A stretch of DNA of 53,308 nt from Zancudomyces culisetae (lineage: Eukaryota; Kickxellomycota; Harpellomycetes; Harpellales; Legeriomycetaceae): the NCBI GenBank assembly GCA_001969505.1, contig LSSK01001454.1:1-53308 (forward strand), given 5' to 3'. Position 1 is the stretch's first letter. Every line of letters starts with the position of its first letter. Below are positions 1 to 11,500 of the stretch, piece by piece. The notes under the pieces were generated by a model, which worked only from the letters and a program-made list of their open reading frames with translations, was not told the origin of the DNA and made no database searches. Position numbers and translations under genes: made by a program.

Positions 1-46
1 TCAAGCAAGCAGATAAGGATACAGCGCAGAAGAATAGAATTGAGAA

Positions 47-2909
47 ATGCAACAAACTTCAATCAAGGACAAGAAAAAGGTGGCGAAGAGCTGGACAGAC
101 CCGCTGGATGACCCGAATTTTGATGCAGGGCAGTATATCGATGGGTTTTTCCCAACTGAGCCAACTTCAGAGAGTGTCAGTGTAGTAAGAGAAAGTTTAA
201 AGCAGAAGCAGAAGCAGGTGGAGCGCGATATAGAGGTGTTATTGCTAGATAAAGAGGGTAGGGATATTCAAGAGGTGAAAAGACTGGAGCAAATGGGAAC
301 GGAAATTACTGTATGTGTGTTTTGCTCTTTTTTAATTTGTGAATTGTAGAATATAGGCCTTTACATAAATACAGCTGTGATAATAATAATAATAATTTTA
401 ATAATTTTAATAATTTTAATAATTATGGCTTTTAGGAATTGTATAAGCGGATAACCACAGTGAGTGAAAAAGTTAGAGATGCTGAAGAGGCGGTCAAGGG
501 AATTACAGCAGATATAAAAACGTTAGATTTGGGTAAAAAGAATTTGATTCAAACAATGATTGTCTTTCGCAGATTGGATATGTTGGGTATGTAAATAATC
601 AGCTAAATATAAAAGTGCATATTTGTAGTATGTTTGTTTGTTTTGTTTGTATATATTGATAATTTGTACCGGTAAGAAAACAGAAAATAACATGTATTTC
701 AATGTGTTTAGTGGGGGCAGTAGATAATTTGGTAACGGCAGTAAATACAAAAAAGTATAAGGAGTCTGCAGGGTTATTCGAGGTAAGATGCTTTTGTAGA
801 ATTGAAGTGATAGGTGTAGATTGCAGCTTCAATTGTTGAGGAAACATGGACAGAGTTTCTGCTTAATATTGTATAGTTATTTTTTACTTGGGTTGTAGCT
901 AATAGAAAATGTGGGATTTTGGAACAAAAAAATAGGCGGTAAAGCAAATATTGGAGAGTTTCAAGGGGTATAGCAAAACAAATAAAAAGTTGGCAAGAGT
1001 AAGGGATAAGTACAATCGGATAGAATTTGAGGCGGGGCAGATGGTTATAACAGAGATAGAGCAAGGGTTCAATAACCTTGGTAATTTGGTGGGCGATCGA
1101 ATTGTAATGAAAGAGGCCAGTGTGTTGGCGGACGGATTAGGGTGCAAGGACAGGATAATAGATGTATATTTAGAGAGGCAGATCAAAGGGTATAGAGATA
1201 TTTTTCAGGACGGAGACGATATCTCGCAGTTGGAAAATGTGGCAAGACGGTATGCGTGGCTTGTAAGAATATTAAGAGTAATTACAGAGGAGCATGACAG
1301 GAGAATATTTCCAAAGGATTGGCAAATGTGTCGTAGGTTTTGCATCAAGTTCTGTGAAGTAACAAAAAGAATGATAGTGGAACAGCTGAGGAATACAGAA
1401 CCACTAAATGTAGAAGTGATGTTGGCAGCACTTAAAGAGACAATGGGATTTGAGGCACAGCTAGACAGGCGATTCGAGTCGAAGGTAGCATCCGACAAGA
1501 AACCAGGGAGTGACGAAATGTCGGGGTTTTCGGGGCAGATAACGGGGGCGTTCGAGCCGTATCTGATGCATTATGTACGATATGAAGACAAGTCATTAGA
1601 AGGGCAGATAGCCAAGTATAGGACAGAGCGGGATAAGCTGAACGAGGCAAACAGGATTTTAGAATCTAGCATCAACCTAATCAACCAGTTTAAAGAGACA
1701 CTGGATAAGTGTGTGGCGTTGACAAGAGGGAAAATTCTTGTGGAGTTGGCAAAGGTGTTTGACGAAAAGATGTGTAAATACGCCAAAACAGTACTGGCAA
1801 CTGATGGACGACCGAATGCTTTGAGTAGCTACGAGCACAAGTGTGTTATAGTCAACACAGCGGATTATTGTAGCACTACGGTGAAGCAAATGGAGCAAGT
1901 GATCAAAAGCAAAGTCGAGACTCCAGAAGAGTATGCGGAGCAAATCAACTTTGAGGGTAGCTACTCAGAGTTGTTACGAGCTGCTAGTAGTGCAGTTGGT
2001 GCTTTGGTGTCACAGAGCATGGCGGCAGTCGAAACTGGGTTTGAACGGAAAATCAAGATTGCATGGTCGACGCTGCGTAGTGTAGGCGACCAGTCTGGAT
2101 ATGTGTTGACTATTCGTGAAAAGTTTGCAGAGGCAGTTAGTGTGATCCGACCACAAATTAACAACATTAAATATTACAAAGTGTTTTGTGATAGAATTCT
2201 CAGAGAGTTTGGGATTAGGTATACTAACGTAATTAAAAGCATAAGGTTAATAAACGAAGTGGGAGCCGAACAAATGTTGTTGAATCACCAGCATATCCAG
2301 CAAACTATTTTGGGATTACCATTTCTAGCGTTTGATAACAACAACAATATTATTATTCTCCCCAGCTATAATTCAAACAGCAATATTGTTATACTCAATA
2401 CTGGAACAAATGTAACAGGGATGGATGGTGGTTCGGATAGAGAGGGCAAAAATGAATTTGGGCTTTATAAAAAGCTGGCCACTAAAAAAATGAATGAGGT
2501 TTATAATCTGATCAAGGTATTAATGGCGCCAAAACTGCCACAGGAAAATCTGGTATATCAGTTTTTGTTGCTGTTTCCCAATGGACCTACCAGTTTGCTG
2601 ACCACAGTGCTGGAGATGAAAGGTGTTCGGTCCAGAGTTGAGCAAAAGGTTTATATGGATATTCTGAATGATAATGTCAAGTTTGAGAACAAGAATCATT
2701 TTGTGGTTTCCAATGGGATGTTTGCAAGTAAAAATGACAAGGGAACCAGAAATGTTACTAGCAATACTGTTAGCAACACCGAAAATGTTGATAGCGGTGA
2801 TGTTGACAGTGGTGATGTTGGTGATGTTGGTGGTGGTGGCAATACTGTGAGTAATGATTCACCACAGATTGGTGCTGCAGTTAAAAAGTCTAATAATCCC
2901 TTTATTTAG
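47..2909 (+). CDS. VPS53: Vps53, GARP/EARP tethering complex subunit, four exons
   Basis: Vps53 is a subunit of the GARP complex, which tethers endosome-derived vesicles at the trans-Golgi network. I join exons 47-310, 436-586, 712-782 and 936-2909, giving 819 aa, close to the roughly 820 aa of yeast Vps53. Donors are GTATGT, GTATGT and GTAAGA, all acceptors are TAG, and the frame is kept at each junction. Recognition comes from the N-terminal motif LDDPNFDAGQYIDGFFPTE (about residues 25-45), the coiled-coil stretch spread over exons 1-3, and the block RRYAWLVRILRVITEEHDRR with the following IFPKDWQMCRRFCIKFCEVT. The last 45 residues are a Gly/Asp/Asn/Ser tail with no family counterpart that I know. 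The start is the first ATG in the open frame, and 46 bases of 5' leader lie inside the window. All three introns fall in the first 20% of the coding sequence. The identification is firm; exact splice sites are inferred from frame and conservation. Confidence 0.93.
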
Positions 2910-3110
2910 TCGTATAATTTATTAACATTGATTATTTATAGGGGTGAAAAATCTTTAAACAATAAGAATTGGATGTTGATAATGATAGATATCAACAACA
3001 AAATAAAACAAAAAACAGAAAGAAAGAAAAAGAAAGAAAAAAAGACATCAAGTTAAAAAGTAGGAGATTTGGAAAAAACCCTTATTATACTCTTTGTGAT
3101 CTAAAAGTTT

Positions 3111-4589
3111 TTAGCTTGTGTCCATACTCACATCGATTTGGTTATTAGAGGCGTAGTTGGATTCAAAATTAGTATTCACACTGGTTAATTCACGTCGAAC
3201 TTCTTCACTGATCAAGTGATGGTAGTGTACTTTAACTAGATCCAAAATAGCATTTCGCTGATCAGGACTCAAGTCTCGTTTGTAACGCTGAGAAAAGACC
3301 AATAAACTCTGGTGCCATAATACTGGCAGTTTCATATCTGATGCTACTCCTCCATTGAAGTTCTTGTTACTATTGTTGATGTTTTGGAAACTTATAAAGT
3401 AGTATACCAACGAGTCTATTACTTTGTATGGCAGAGCATATTTCTTGTCCAACAGAATTCTAATAAATATCGCCTTTGCGCCGTTATACGTGCTATCGGT
3501 GTCGCCATTGTCGGATCCAGAGAGTTGCAATAATGCTGCCGCACTGTGCAGTACTGGGATTGATACCTTTGCCAATACACTACCGACAATCACACATTCT
3601 TTCAGAGTTGTTGTATAGTACTGGTCTTCGCAAATAGGAAATAAAATCCCCTTAAAGAACGCTGCTGGTTTATATAGCGCCTTTTTCAGAGCCATGTACA
3701 AGTGGTAGTTGAGCTTTTTGTTTTGCTTGATATCTTCACGAACATGTTCCAACACTATGGTATTTAAAAATATTTGTGCTTGTTTTGGCTTCATGTTACT
3801 AATAAATATCCTGGTTGCCATAAATACTGCATTGGCTGTCCAGTTCATAGGCTCGGTAATATCCAAAATATCCTGCCACATTCCAGTGTTACTCTTGGTC
3901 GACAATGTTGGGATTATCTTGAATGCCTTTGGTAGTGGTCCTGATTTGTACCGACTCAAAATCTCCCCTATTTTCTTGTATACCTGGGCAATCTTTGGAT
4001 TGATTTCTATACTTTCTCTTTTTTTACCTCGTTTGCCGTTTTCTTGTCCGCCCTCTCTACCCTCACCCATCTCTTGGTCACCAATACTACTGTTCTTGTT
4101 ATTTCGGCTTTGCTCCTCAAGCTTTGCTGAAATTATATCTGCTATTGTTTGCTGCGCCGGCTCGCTGTTTGGAAGAAACCGTTTGAATGCCTCAAACTCC
4201 TTGTCGTCAATATCAAATTCTAGCTCCTCTCCGTCATCCTGGTCCTCCTCCAAATCGTCATACTGATCCTCACTGTAATACTCGAGATCTTGTGCCTCCC
4301 CAAATTTTTCTAGACTCTCAATACTTACTCCTCCTCCTTCTCCTCCCTGTTTTTGCTGCGCTTCTTGCTGTTCTTCAAGCTGTTGGATTCTAGCATTTTT
4401 CAAAATCTTACTAGTCATTTTTTCATCAACAACTGATGTGGTTCTCTCATTTCTCTTGTCTTCTCTCTTTGCATACTTTTTCTTTCTTTCTTTTACTCCA
4501 TTGCTACCTGCCAAATTATTCGCATTTACGTATTCATACTCCAGTGGAACATGTTTCTGTCTATCCTTGTCTTTTTTTATCCTAGGCAT
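3111..4589 (-). CDS. ENP1: Bystin/Enp1, 40S ribosome biogenesis factor
   Basis: Enp1 (bystin) binds pre-40S particles in the nucleolus and is needed for 18S rRNA processing and small-subunit export. The uninterrupted frame encodes 492 aa, against about 483 in yeast. Residues 1-205 are charged and low in complexity, with a basic start (MPRIKKDKDRQKH) and an acidic run around 100-130. The bystin domain fills the rest: DILDITEPMNWTANAVFMAT near residue 240, then a stretch with PKQAQIFLNTIVLEHVREDI, and AALLQLSGSDN in the HSAAALL motif. The gene converges with VPS53, with 201 bp between the stop codons. A pyrimidine-only tract abuts the ATG on the plus strand, so the mRNA leader is purine-rich. 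An A8T8 tract lies 257 bp upstream. Confidence 0.95.
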   Translation of the reverse strand: MPRIKKDKDRQKHVPLEYEYVNANNLAGSNGVKERKKKYAKREDKRNERTTSVVDEKMTSKILKNARIQQLEEQQEAQQKQGGEGGGVSIESLEKFGEAQDLEYYSEDQYDDLEEDQDDGEELEFDIDDKEFEAFKRFLPNSEPAQQTIADIISAKLEEQSRNNKNSSIGDQEMGEGREGGQENGKRGKKRESIEINPKIAQVYKKIGEILSRYKSGPLPKAFKIIPTLSTKSNTGMWQDILDITEPMNWTANAVFMATRIFISNMKPKQAQIFLNTIVLEHVREDIKQNKKLNYHLYMALKKALYKPAAFFKGILFPICEDQYYTTTLKECVIVGSVLAKVSIPVLHSAAALLQLSGSDNGDTDSTYNGAKAIFIRILLDKKYALPYKVIDSLVYYFISFQNINNSNKNFNGGVASDMKLPVLWHQSLLVFSQRYKRDLSPDQRNAILDLVKVHYHHLISEEVRRELTSVNTNFESNYASNNQIDVSMDTS

Positions 4590-4680
4590 TCTTTCTTTCC
4601 TTTTCCTTTTCCTTTTCCTTTTCCCTTTACTTTTCCTTTTCCCTTTACTTTTCCCTTTACTTTTCCTTTATCCTTTCTTT
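4590..4680. repeat. CCTTTT/CCCTTTA pyrimidine tract at the ENP1 start codon
   Basis: About 90 bp are almost entirely C and T on the plus strand. They consist of roughly six CCTTTT units followed by three CCCTTTACTTTT-like units. The tract begins at the base next to the ENP1 start codon, so it would be read as a GGAAAA-rich 5' leader. It may be a simple-sequence expansion or a promoter/leader element; the sequence alone does not decide. Confidence 0.7.
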
Positions 4681-5046
4681 TTGCTAGCCGTACCTAATAT
4701 GAAATTTTTTTAAAAAAAAAAAAACGAGGCAAATAATAAAATTTTTTTTCTCGTATTACAAGGTTGATCAGTAATATTGATGTATTTTTTCTTATTTTCT
4801 ATTTTCTTAATTGCCATTACTATTTTGCATCTCCCATTATAACATAAAAAAAATTTTTTTTCCTCCCAATTACAAAGACTTTTTAGAATAAGCTAAAACA
4901 CTAAAAAAAAAGAAAAAAAAAACAAATCAATAATTTATTTCACATGACTTTGATCTTTTCTTTAACAAACCCAATAATAAACAATATTTATCCCATTCTA
5001 TTCCATATAACACTAACAAATTAACAAAATGTAATTGGGAACCGAG
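4681..5046. promoter_or_regulatory. ENP1 promoter region and PRI1 3' end
   Basis: This gap is very AT-rich and I see no gene in it. It holds T7A13 at about 4704-4724, A4T8 near 4737-4749 and a symmetrical A8T8 at 4846-4861. A-tract/T-tract blocks resemble the RRPE element (core AAAAATTTT) that drives ribosome-biogenesis genes in yeasts, which would suit ENP1. The assignment is an inference from similarity and position. Confidence 0.4.
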
Positions 5047-6827
5047 CTACCAATCATCAACAGATCCGCCCTCGTTGCCACTATTGTTCAACATAATTGA
5101 CCTCTTGACAAATGTTTCAAAATAGTTTGTGTATTTTTTCAGTTGGTCTCTGGCCTGATCGCCACCATCAGCGGTTGAATCCAGCAGCTGGTGTATTGTT
5201 GGAACATTGTCTGGTTTAAACCTGTCGAGCTCTCCTACTGGGATTGGAACACATACTTTCCCTGTCTTTGGATGTATACAGAACGGACTCTTCAGTAGAT
5301 GGTTTATGTGTGTTGTTACGTTTTCATCCAATCTAGGATATACGTGCTGCAGCTTAATTTCGTCTATCAAGGACTCGGGCACGGCTCTGATGTTTTTGTT
5401 TTTTTTGTTTTCTTCATTGTATGTCTTTATTTCTTGTAAAATCTCTTCCCACCTCCCTACAGATATATTGGAGTCACCACCTTCCTGTTCCACTCCGTCC
5501 ATAAGCAATTCGCTCTCTTCCTCCCATTTTTTATCCAGCTTTTGTGCTATCGCTTGTGGAAGTATCTCTAGTAGATTTTTCCATGTCTTTGGATGCTTTA
5601 GCAACTCTTGATCTTCCAGAATCAGCTTTTTAAACGCTTTATCGACCTCTTTGATTGCCCTCAATACCAATGGGTGATCCTTATCATCACCCAATGTTAC
5701 TTTTTTACTTTGTTGCGACCCTCCCTATTTCCATTATCGCTAGTCACATCAATACCAATATCTTTTTTATATTATATTACTCCATCTTGTATTCTACTCA
5801 ATAGTGAAACCTACCTTTATTAGTGTTAAATATCCAACTACCGCTCTGCGCGCATTGTTGTCCATTTTTCTTGCCCGCTTGTCACATACCCAACAATGAA
5901 TTCCTCTTCTTCCACTATACACAAACATAATGGACTGGAATCCGAAATCCTCTATTTACAATAAAAACAATTACCATTCATAAATTATTATTCAAAATAT
6001 ATTAGTTATCGATCCAATATTTTAGGTTCAACTGCTGAACATGAGATGGCGTGGGGTCGTAGCCAGACTCCACAAATAAATGCATCAGTTCACTTATTAC
6101 CTCTCAATGTCTTTTCTAATATTTTCATTGCTACTGTCATCCATCCCCAACACTTATTACATATATCTCCTCCCGTACAACATGTTCGAATATCATCGTA
6201 GTCAGTCATATCTATATCAAATACCAGCTCCTTTTCTAGCGGCTTAAAGACCTCAGCATGTACTGTCTTTGCTAGTTTTGGCTATTTTGTTTTGTTTTAT
6301 GATACATTATCTCCATTAGTATTCGTACGTGTAAAATATTCTACTAAAATGCTGCGTTTGCTTTTCATAAAGACATTTAACCAGTTTTGTGTGTATTCAG
6401 CTACAAAAATCAAATTCTTACCGCAATGTTATATACTGCACCAATATCTATTTTGTTTGGATACTTGTCCACCAGGTCCTTTTTAAACTCCTCGATTCCG
6501 TTGTAAGACTGGTATCTCAGGTATATATCGCTTTTTATGGTAAAACTAAACTCTCTGTTTCTGATATTTTGCGTGACAGTATCTATGTTTTAATACGTAT
6601 ACCAAAAACATTAGTATACTCATAATTTATATTAAAAAAAAACATGTACTGGTACCTTCTCCATTATAATTCAACCATTTGTAATATGGTTGATGTGGGA
6701 ATACTGTCATGTAAAACTGCTTCATTTCCATTGCTGATATTTGCCGCATTTCGTCTTTTATCACAGGCTTTGTATTTGTTGCCTCCAAGTTTTCTTGGGT
6801 TACATCGTCCATTTCTAGCTCTATCAT
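5047..6827 (-). CDS. PRI1: DNA primase small (catalytic) subunit, five exons
   Basis: Pri1 makes the RNA primer within DNA polymerase alpha-primase. Reading down the minus strand, I join exons 6827-6656, 6582-6422, 6281-6101, 5951-5815 and 5724-5047, giving 442 aa (409-420 aa in yeast and human). Exon 2 carries [18 protein letters not shown]. Exon 3 carries [11 protein letters not shown] with the metal-binding Asp pair D133/D135, followed by the zinc site CCx5CxxC (C145, C146, C152, C155). Exon 4 carries [12 protein letters not shown]. Exon 5 carries YPRLDENV with the third catalytic Asp (about D350) and then [20 protein letters not shown]. All catalytic and zinc residues are present. Intron lengths are 73, 140, 149 and 90 nt. 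Introns 1 and 2 contain TACTAAT branch sites. The donor of intron 1 (GTACCA) is weak. The gene diverges from RLP24. Confidence 0.94.
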
Positions 6828-7333
6828 TTTCTCTTTTACTTCTTCCCGCTTGCTTTTTTTTGTTTTTGTAGTGGTAGTTGTTGTACTAAATTTTATACAG
6901 TTGCAATTACCTGCCCTTGAACTAGTATTGCTTTTTTTGTTTTCTTTTCTTCTCTTTTCTGTTTAGTTTCTGTTTGTTATTATTTCTGTTCTCCGTACCC
7001 TATTTGCTGATTTTATTGATCATTAATCACTGAACATTTCTTTCAATCCCTTCACTCAAGTAAACCAACTAAAATTCACGTTACTGATTGGCCCAATTAT
7101 ATCAAGTAGCTATTGGCTAGGCTTCGAGTTGAATCAAAAAAAATTTTGTGGGTTATGAAAACATCATCAAAAAAAAATTAAAAAAATTCCTGTATTTGAA
7201 TGGCCTGAAAAGAAAAAAAAAATTTTTTTTTCAGTAGTTTACAAGTAAATATCCAAACTATTACTCTTTCAGTTTTTTCTTAATAGCTCATACTTACCTT
7301 GCTACCGAAAATCTTTGGAAATTTTGATCGAAA
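6828..7333. promoter_or_regulatory. Divergent promoter between PRI1 and RLP24
   Basis: This 506 bp gap separates the two start codons. It holds GATTGGCCCAAT at about 7086-7097, which reads as a CCAAT box on both strands, another ATTGG near 7110, and two A/T blocks: A8T4 near 7136-7147 and a long A10T9 at 7213-7231, about 100 bp before the RLP24 ATG. The A/T block resembles the RRPE element of ribosome-biogenesis genes. No gene is visible here. Confidence 0.5.
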
Positions 7334-8068
7334 ATGAGATTAGAAAAGTGCTACTTTTGCTCTTCGACCGTCTACCCAGGTCACGGAACAATGTTTGTTC
7401 GAAATGATGGAAAGGTATTTATTTTTATTTGATTGTTGATTCTAGATTTTATATCTTTTATTCAGTATTTATCAAATTCATATACTATTTTATATTTTGT
7501 GTGTTTTCGTTCATGCTAAACATCGGCCTAACTCTTCCAATGTTTTTTAATATCATAGCTATTTAGATTTTGTAGATCCAAGTGCCACAAGAACTACAAA
7601 ATGAAGAGAAACCCACGTAAACTCAGGTGGACAAAGGCCTTCAGAAAGGCTGCTGGAAAAGAAATGGCTATTGTAAGTATTGCTAAAATACCAAGTATAT
7701 TGCTACATATATAATACTCAAAATTTAAAATTCTATATCTAATTTCCTGTGTCTTCCATATTTTCCCGCCTTCTAAAAAACAATAGGATTCGACCTTTGA
7801 ATTCGAGAAGAGAAGAAACGTTCCAGTACGATACGATCGTGATCTCATGCAGACAACTATTAAGGCTATGAAGAGAATACAAGAAATCAAGGCACGTCGT
7901 GAACATGCCTTCTATAAACAACGCATGGCTGGCAAGAAGGAGATCGAGTATCTTCAGAACGTCAGAGAAGTCGAGAAGAATGTCCACATTGTCAACACTC
8001 CTAAAATCACTAAACTTGAGATCCAAAAAGTTACCGAAAAAACCACAAAGATGGATGTTGATAAATAA
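7334..8068 (+). CDS. RLP24: Rlp24, L24e-family 60S biogenesis factor, three exons
   Basis: Rlp24 holds the place of ribosomal protein eL24 on pre-60S particles and recruits the AAA-ATPase Drg1 for cytoplasmic maturation. Exons 7334-7414, 7559-7672 and 7787-8068 give 158 aa, all joined in phase 0 at GT-AG introns of 144 and 114 nt. The zinc ribbon is intact: CYFC at residues 6-9, then FRFCRSKC in exon 2. [17 protein letters not shown] follows, then the region that separates Rlp24 from eL24, starting [17 protein letters not shown], and a basic helical tail. The length, the opening [18 protein letters not shown] and the FEFEKRRN block favour Rlp24 over cytosolic eL24. Confidence 0.94.
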
Positions 8069-8595
8069 AAAAGCCTTTTTTTACATCCACTTCCACACAA
8101 AAAGTGTAAAAAAAATAATTAATGACTGGTCCGTTCGATAGTATACTGTCATTCTGGTTTTTTTTTTGATTTTCGAGCCTCCACTGACCGGCTAAACTGC
8201 GAATATGTGTGTATTCGTACAAATTTTGGATCCTCTCTACCTTGGAGTCATCATTGTATAAAGCTCACAAAGATTTACTTGTATATTCACTTCATTTTTG
8301 CTATGTACCTTTTTTTTCTATTGCACCATTGATTTTCATATAGATCCCCCCCCCTCCCGTAGCTTTTTGTTTTTGGTCATTAGAGCATGTTAATAAATCT
8401 GATTAACTTTTGTACCACTTTGAGGCTGTAGCGTCCTCTCCATTTCCTCTCTCCTCGCGCCCACTAAAATTAAAAATACCTTTTATACTAGTAATATAAA
8501 GATATGCATTATAGGCAGTATTGGAGAAATAGTTTATTTAGCATCTGTTCTAATCTACATTAGAGTAATGAAAAATGACAAGTTAAATACAAGAG
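8069..8595. other. Convergent intergenic region, RLP24 and ABCC 3' ends
   Basis: This 527 bp gap lies between two convergent stop codons. It contains T-rich runs, a C9 run near 8347 and no recognisable gene. It probably holds the two 3' UTRs and polyadenylation sites. Confidence 0.5.
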
Positions 8596-11500
8596 TTAGA
8601 AAATTTCAAATTTTCTCAATCTTATGAGGCTGTTTAAAGACGACTCAGGGTTTGCTATCAGCGTATTCTTGTCACCATATTCGACTACATTTCCTTGATC
8701 TATTACGATAATTTTGTCACAGCTGAGGATGGTTTTGACTCTGTGTGCTATCTTAATCACAGTACAATCTGAAAACTCACTTTTAATGATATCATTAAAT
8801 AGCTGTTCAAATTGTGGATCCAACGCGGTGGTAGTCTCGTCAATTATCAGGATACTTGACTTGTGCAAGATGGTTCTAGCCAAACAGATTGAGAGCCTGT
8901 GGTTTATTGAGATATTTGCTCCTTTTTTAGATATTTTCAGCGCCAGCCCGTCCTGATATAAATCTTCGTAGCCTTCGCCTTTTTGGCTAGTTTTCATGAG
9001 CTTTGCCCTACGCATGCGTTCTTCCGAGATCCCAAGCACCCACTCTTTAAGTTTTGTAATTTCCAACACTCGCCAAATATTTTCATCGGTGTGGATATTA
9101 AATGGGTCCAAATTCTCTCTGAGAGTGCTAGTGAATAATACTGGCTGGTCAAGAATCAATTGTATCCGTGATCGTAGCTGGACTAGGCAAATGTTTTTAA
9201 TGTCGACTCCATCTACTTCTACTATTCCAGACGTTACATCGAATAGTCTAAACAGTGACAACACGAAACTAGACTTTCCTGAGCCTGTTCTCCCAATAAC
9301 TCCTACTTTTACTCCTGGAGGGATAACTAGATTGACATCCTTTAGTACCCAGTCAAGTTCCTCTCTATATTTTGCGCTGTAGTTTTTAAATTCTATCTTT
9401 CCTGCACCCGGCCATCCGCTAATAAAACGCAGTGTAGCGTCATCATCAGGCTCTTCTGGTTTTAGCTGTGCATACGCTCTGTTGTTTTCTACAGCACTTA
9501 TCTTGAATTCCATTTCCACAGCTTGCAGAATACTCAAAGTTAGCCACATTGTAACATTAATACTAAATGTAACCGCCAAGGATATTTTTGACGATCCAAA
9601 GTGGAAGACCCCAAACACACTTGGATACTGAATTTCAAATACGCAAATCAGTGTCGAAAGCAAGATTACATACGATCCCAGCAACTCAACACGCATTACC
9701 AACCAGTTGTTTATTGACAGTACATAGTATTTCATGTTGATGTTTTTTTTTACCGACTCGAGACAAATAGAGTAAAACCGATCTACCTGGTTCGAAAGCC
9801 TAATGGTTAATATACCATTCAATGTCTCTTGAAGCTGCTGGTTTATCGGTTTCTGTGTTTTGGATTCCAGAATTTTTAATTTTCGACAAGGGCTGGAGTA
9901 TACTTGCAGAAGTACAAAGTAGGCAATAATAATCGGAATCGTTGCAAAGGCAAACACTTCTATGTTGATGATAATAATGACAAACAGCGCGATGGTAGAC
10001 ACTGTGCTTGTTGCCCACGCATCAAACGCAGCTGGGATTTCCTTGTCAATTACTTCCTGGTCGTTATTAAATACATCCATTATTTCATCATTCGGTCTGT
10101 TTTCGAAAAACGAGATGGGCGCTCTTAAAAGACCCAGTAGCAGCCCAGAATGTGTTTTGGCTGCTGATTTTCTAGCACACGGTACCCACATCACCAAGTG
10201 TTGAATCGAATGCGTAAGTGCCTGGATAAATCCAATTAGCAACAGCACAAAGAGAAAGCTAAAGTCAGAAAAGTTCTTGTACGTAGTTGCACTCTTACTC
10301 GACCACACTGACAGCCAAAAACCATTTCCTATGATTAGAGATTGACTAACAGCTAGAAAAAAGGCATAGTACAAAATTCCAATCAGGTTCGTTGTATTCA
10401 AATACACCCAAAACATGTTCCACCTGAAACTCTTCTTTCCAATAGTAATTTTTTTTTTTACATGACTGATATTTGAGTCGTATTCTGTTTCTACAGATTT
10501 CGCTAGATACTCATCTTTTATCAACGGGTATAACTCTTTAATTTTTTTTGCCATTAGCTGGAGTTTTTTCTTTTTTTCTTGTTTCTTAACCAGTATTTCA
10601 ACGTCCAATGCGTTGCTGAAATCAACGATTCCCTCAGTAAAATAACTTTCGATCTCCTCAATGTTTTTCGTTGACAAGAAATTGTTATCATAAATCAGTT
10701 TGACCATCGAACCATCATCCACCAGTTCCACTCCACTATAGTATTTACTTTTAAGTAAAGCGTGGAGCAGCCCATTTCTATTGGTAACTAGTGTATCAAA
10801 CGAACCACTTTCTACAACCTGACCTTTGTCCATTACATATATCCGGCTCATCAATGGAAGGTATGGAGCAAGACTAACAATAGCAACACGTGCCTTGTTT
10901 TTTAAAATACCATTTGGCCCCAGTATCTTTTTCATAATATAATACCCTATGTAGGGATCTAAGTTTGCTAAAAAATCCTCAAACAGGTAAATATCCGAGT
11001 CGGCGTATACAGCCCTGGCCAGACATATCAAGAGCTTTTGTTTTTCCGACAACTGAACACCACCTCTACCAACCTCTGTGTTGTCCTTGTTTTTAAAATT
11101 CGAGATATCTTTTTCCAATAAGCATACTTCTATAACTTTTTGATACCGCTTTGGGTTCATCTGATTTCCAAGAAGAATATTTTCTCGAATTGACCCAAAG
11201 AATACCCATGGCTTTTGGGAGACATATGAGATCTTACCACGAAGTTCAAACTTGCCCTGAATTTTATCCATCTCTCCTAGTATGGAGGATATCAGTGATG
11301 CCTTTCCAGTATGTTTTTTACCCACTATGGCTACAATATCGCCGCCTCTGCAACAAAAATTAATGTTTGATAATGGAACCCTGTACTCTGAATATTCCGA
11401 AAAGTAGAAATCATCATCCAATATTGGTTTATATAATGGATTAGTTTGCTCTTCCTTCTTTACGCTTGGTTCATACAAAAAACCTTCATCATGTTTATTT

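Noticed and set aside
3709-4266. 185-codon plus-strand frame inside ENP1
   Set aside because: It is antisense to a well-conserved bystin domain and its composition follows from that gene's codons; no family likeness.
7290-7299. ATACTTACCT, identical to the 5' end of U1 snRNA
   Set aside because: It lies only about 35 bp before the RLP24 start codon and no U1 stem-loops or Sm site follow. On the minus strand it is simply AGGTAAGTAT, a splice-donor-like sequence that has no clear exon around it.
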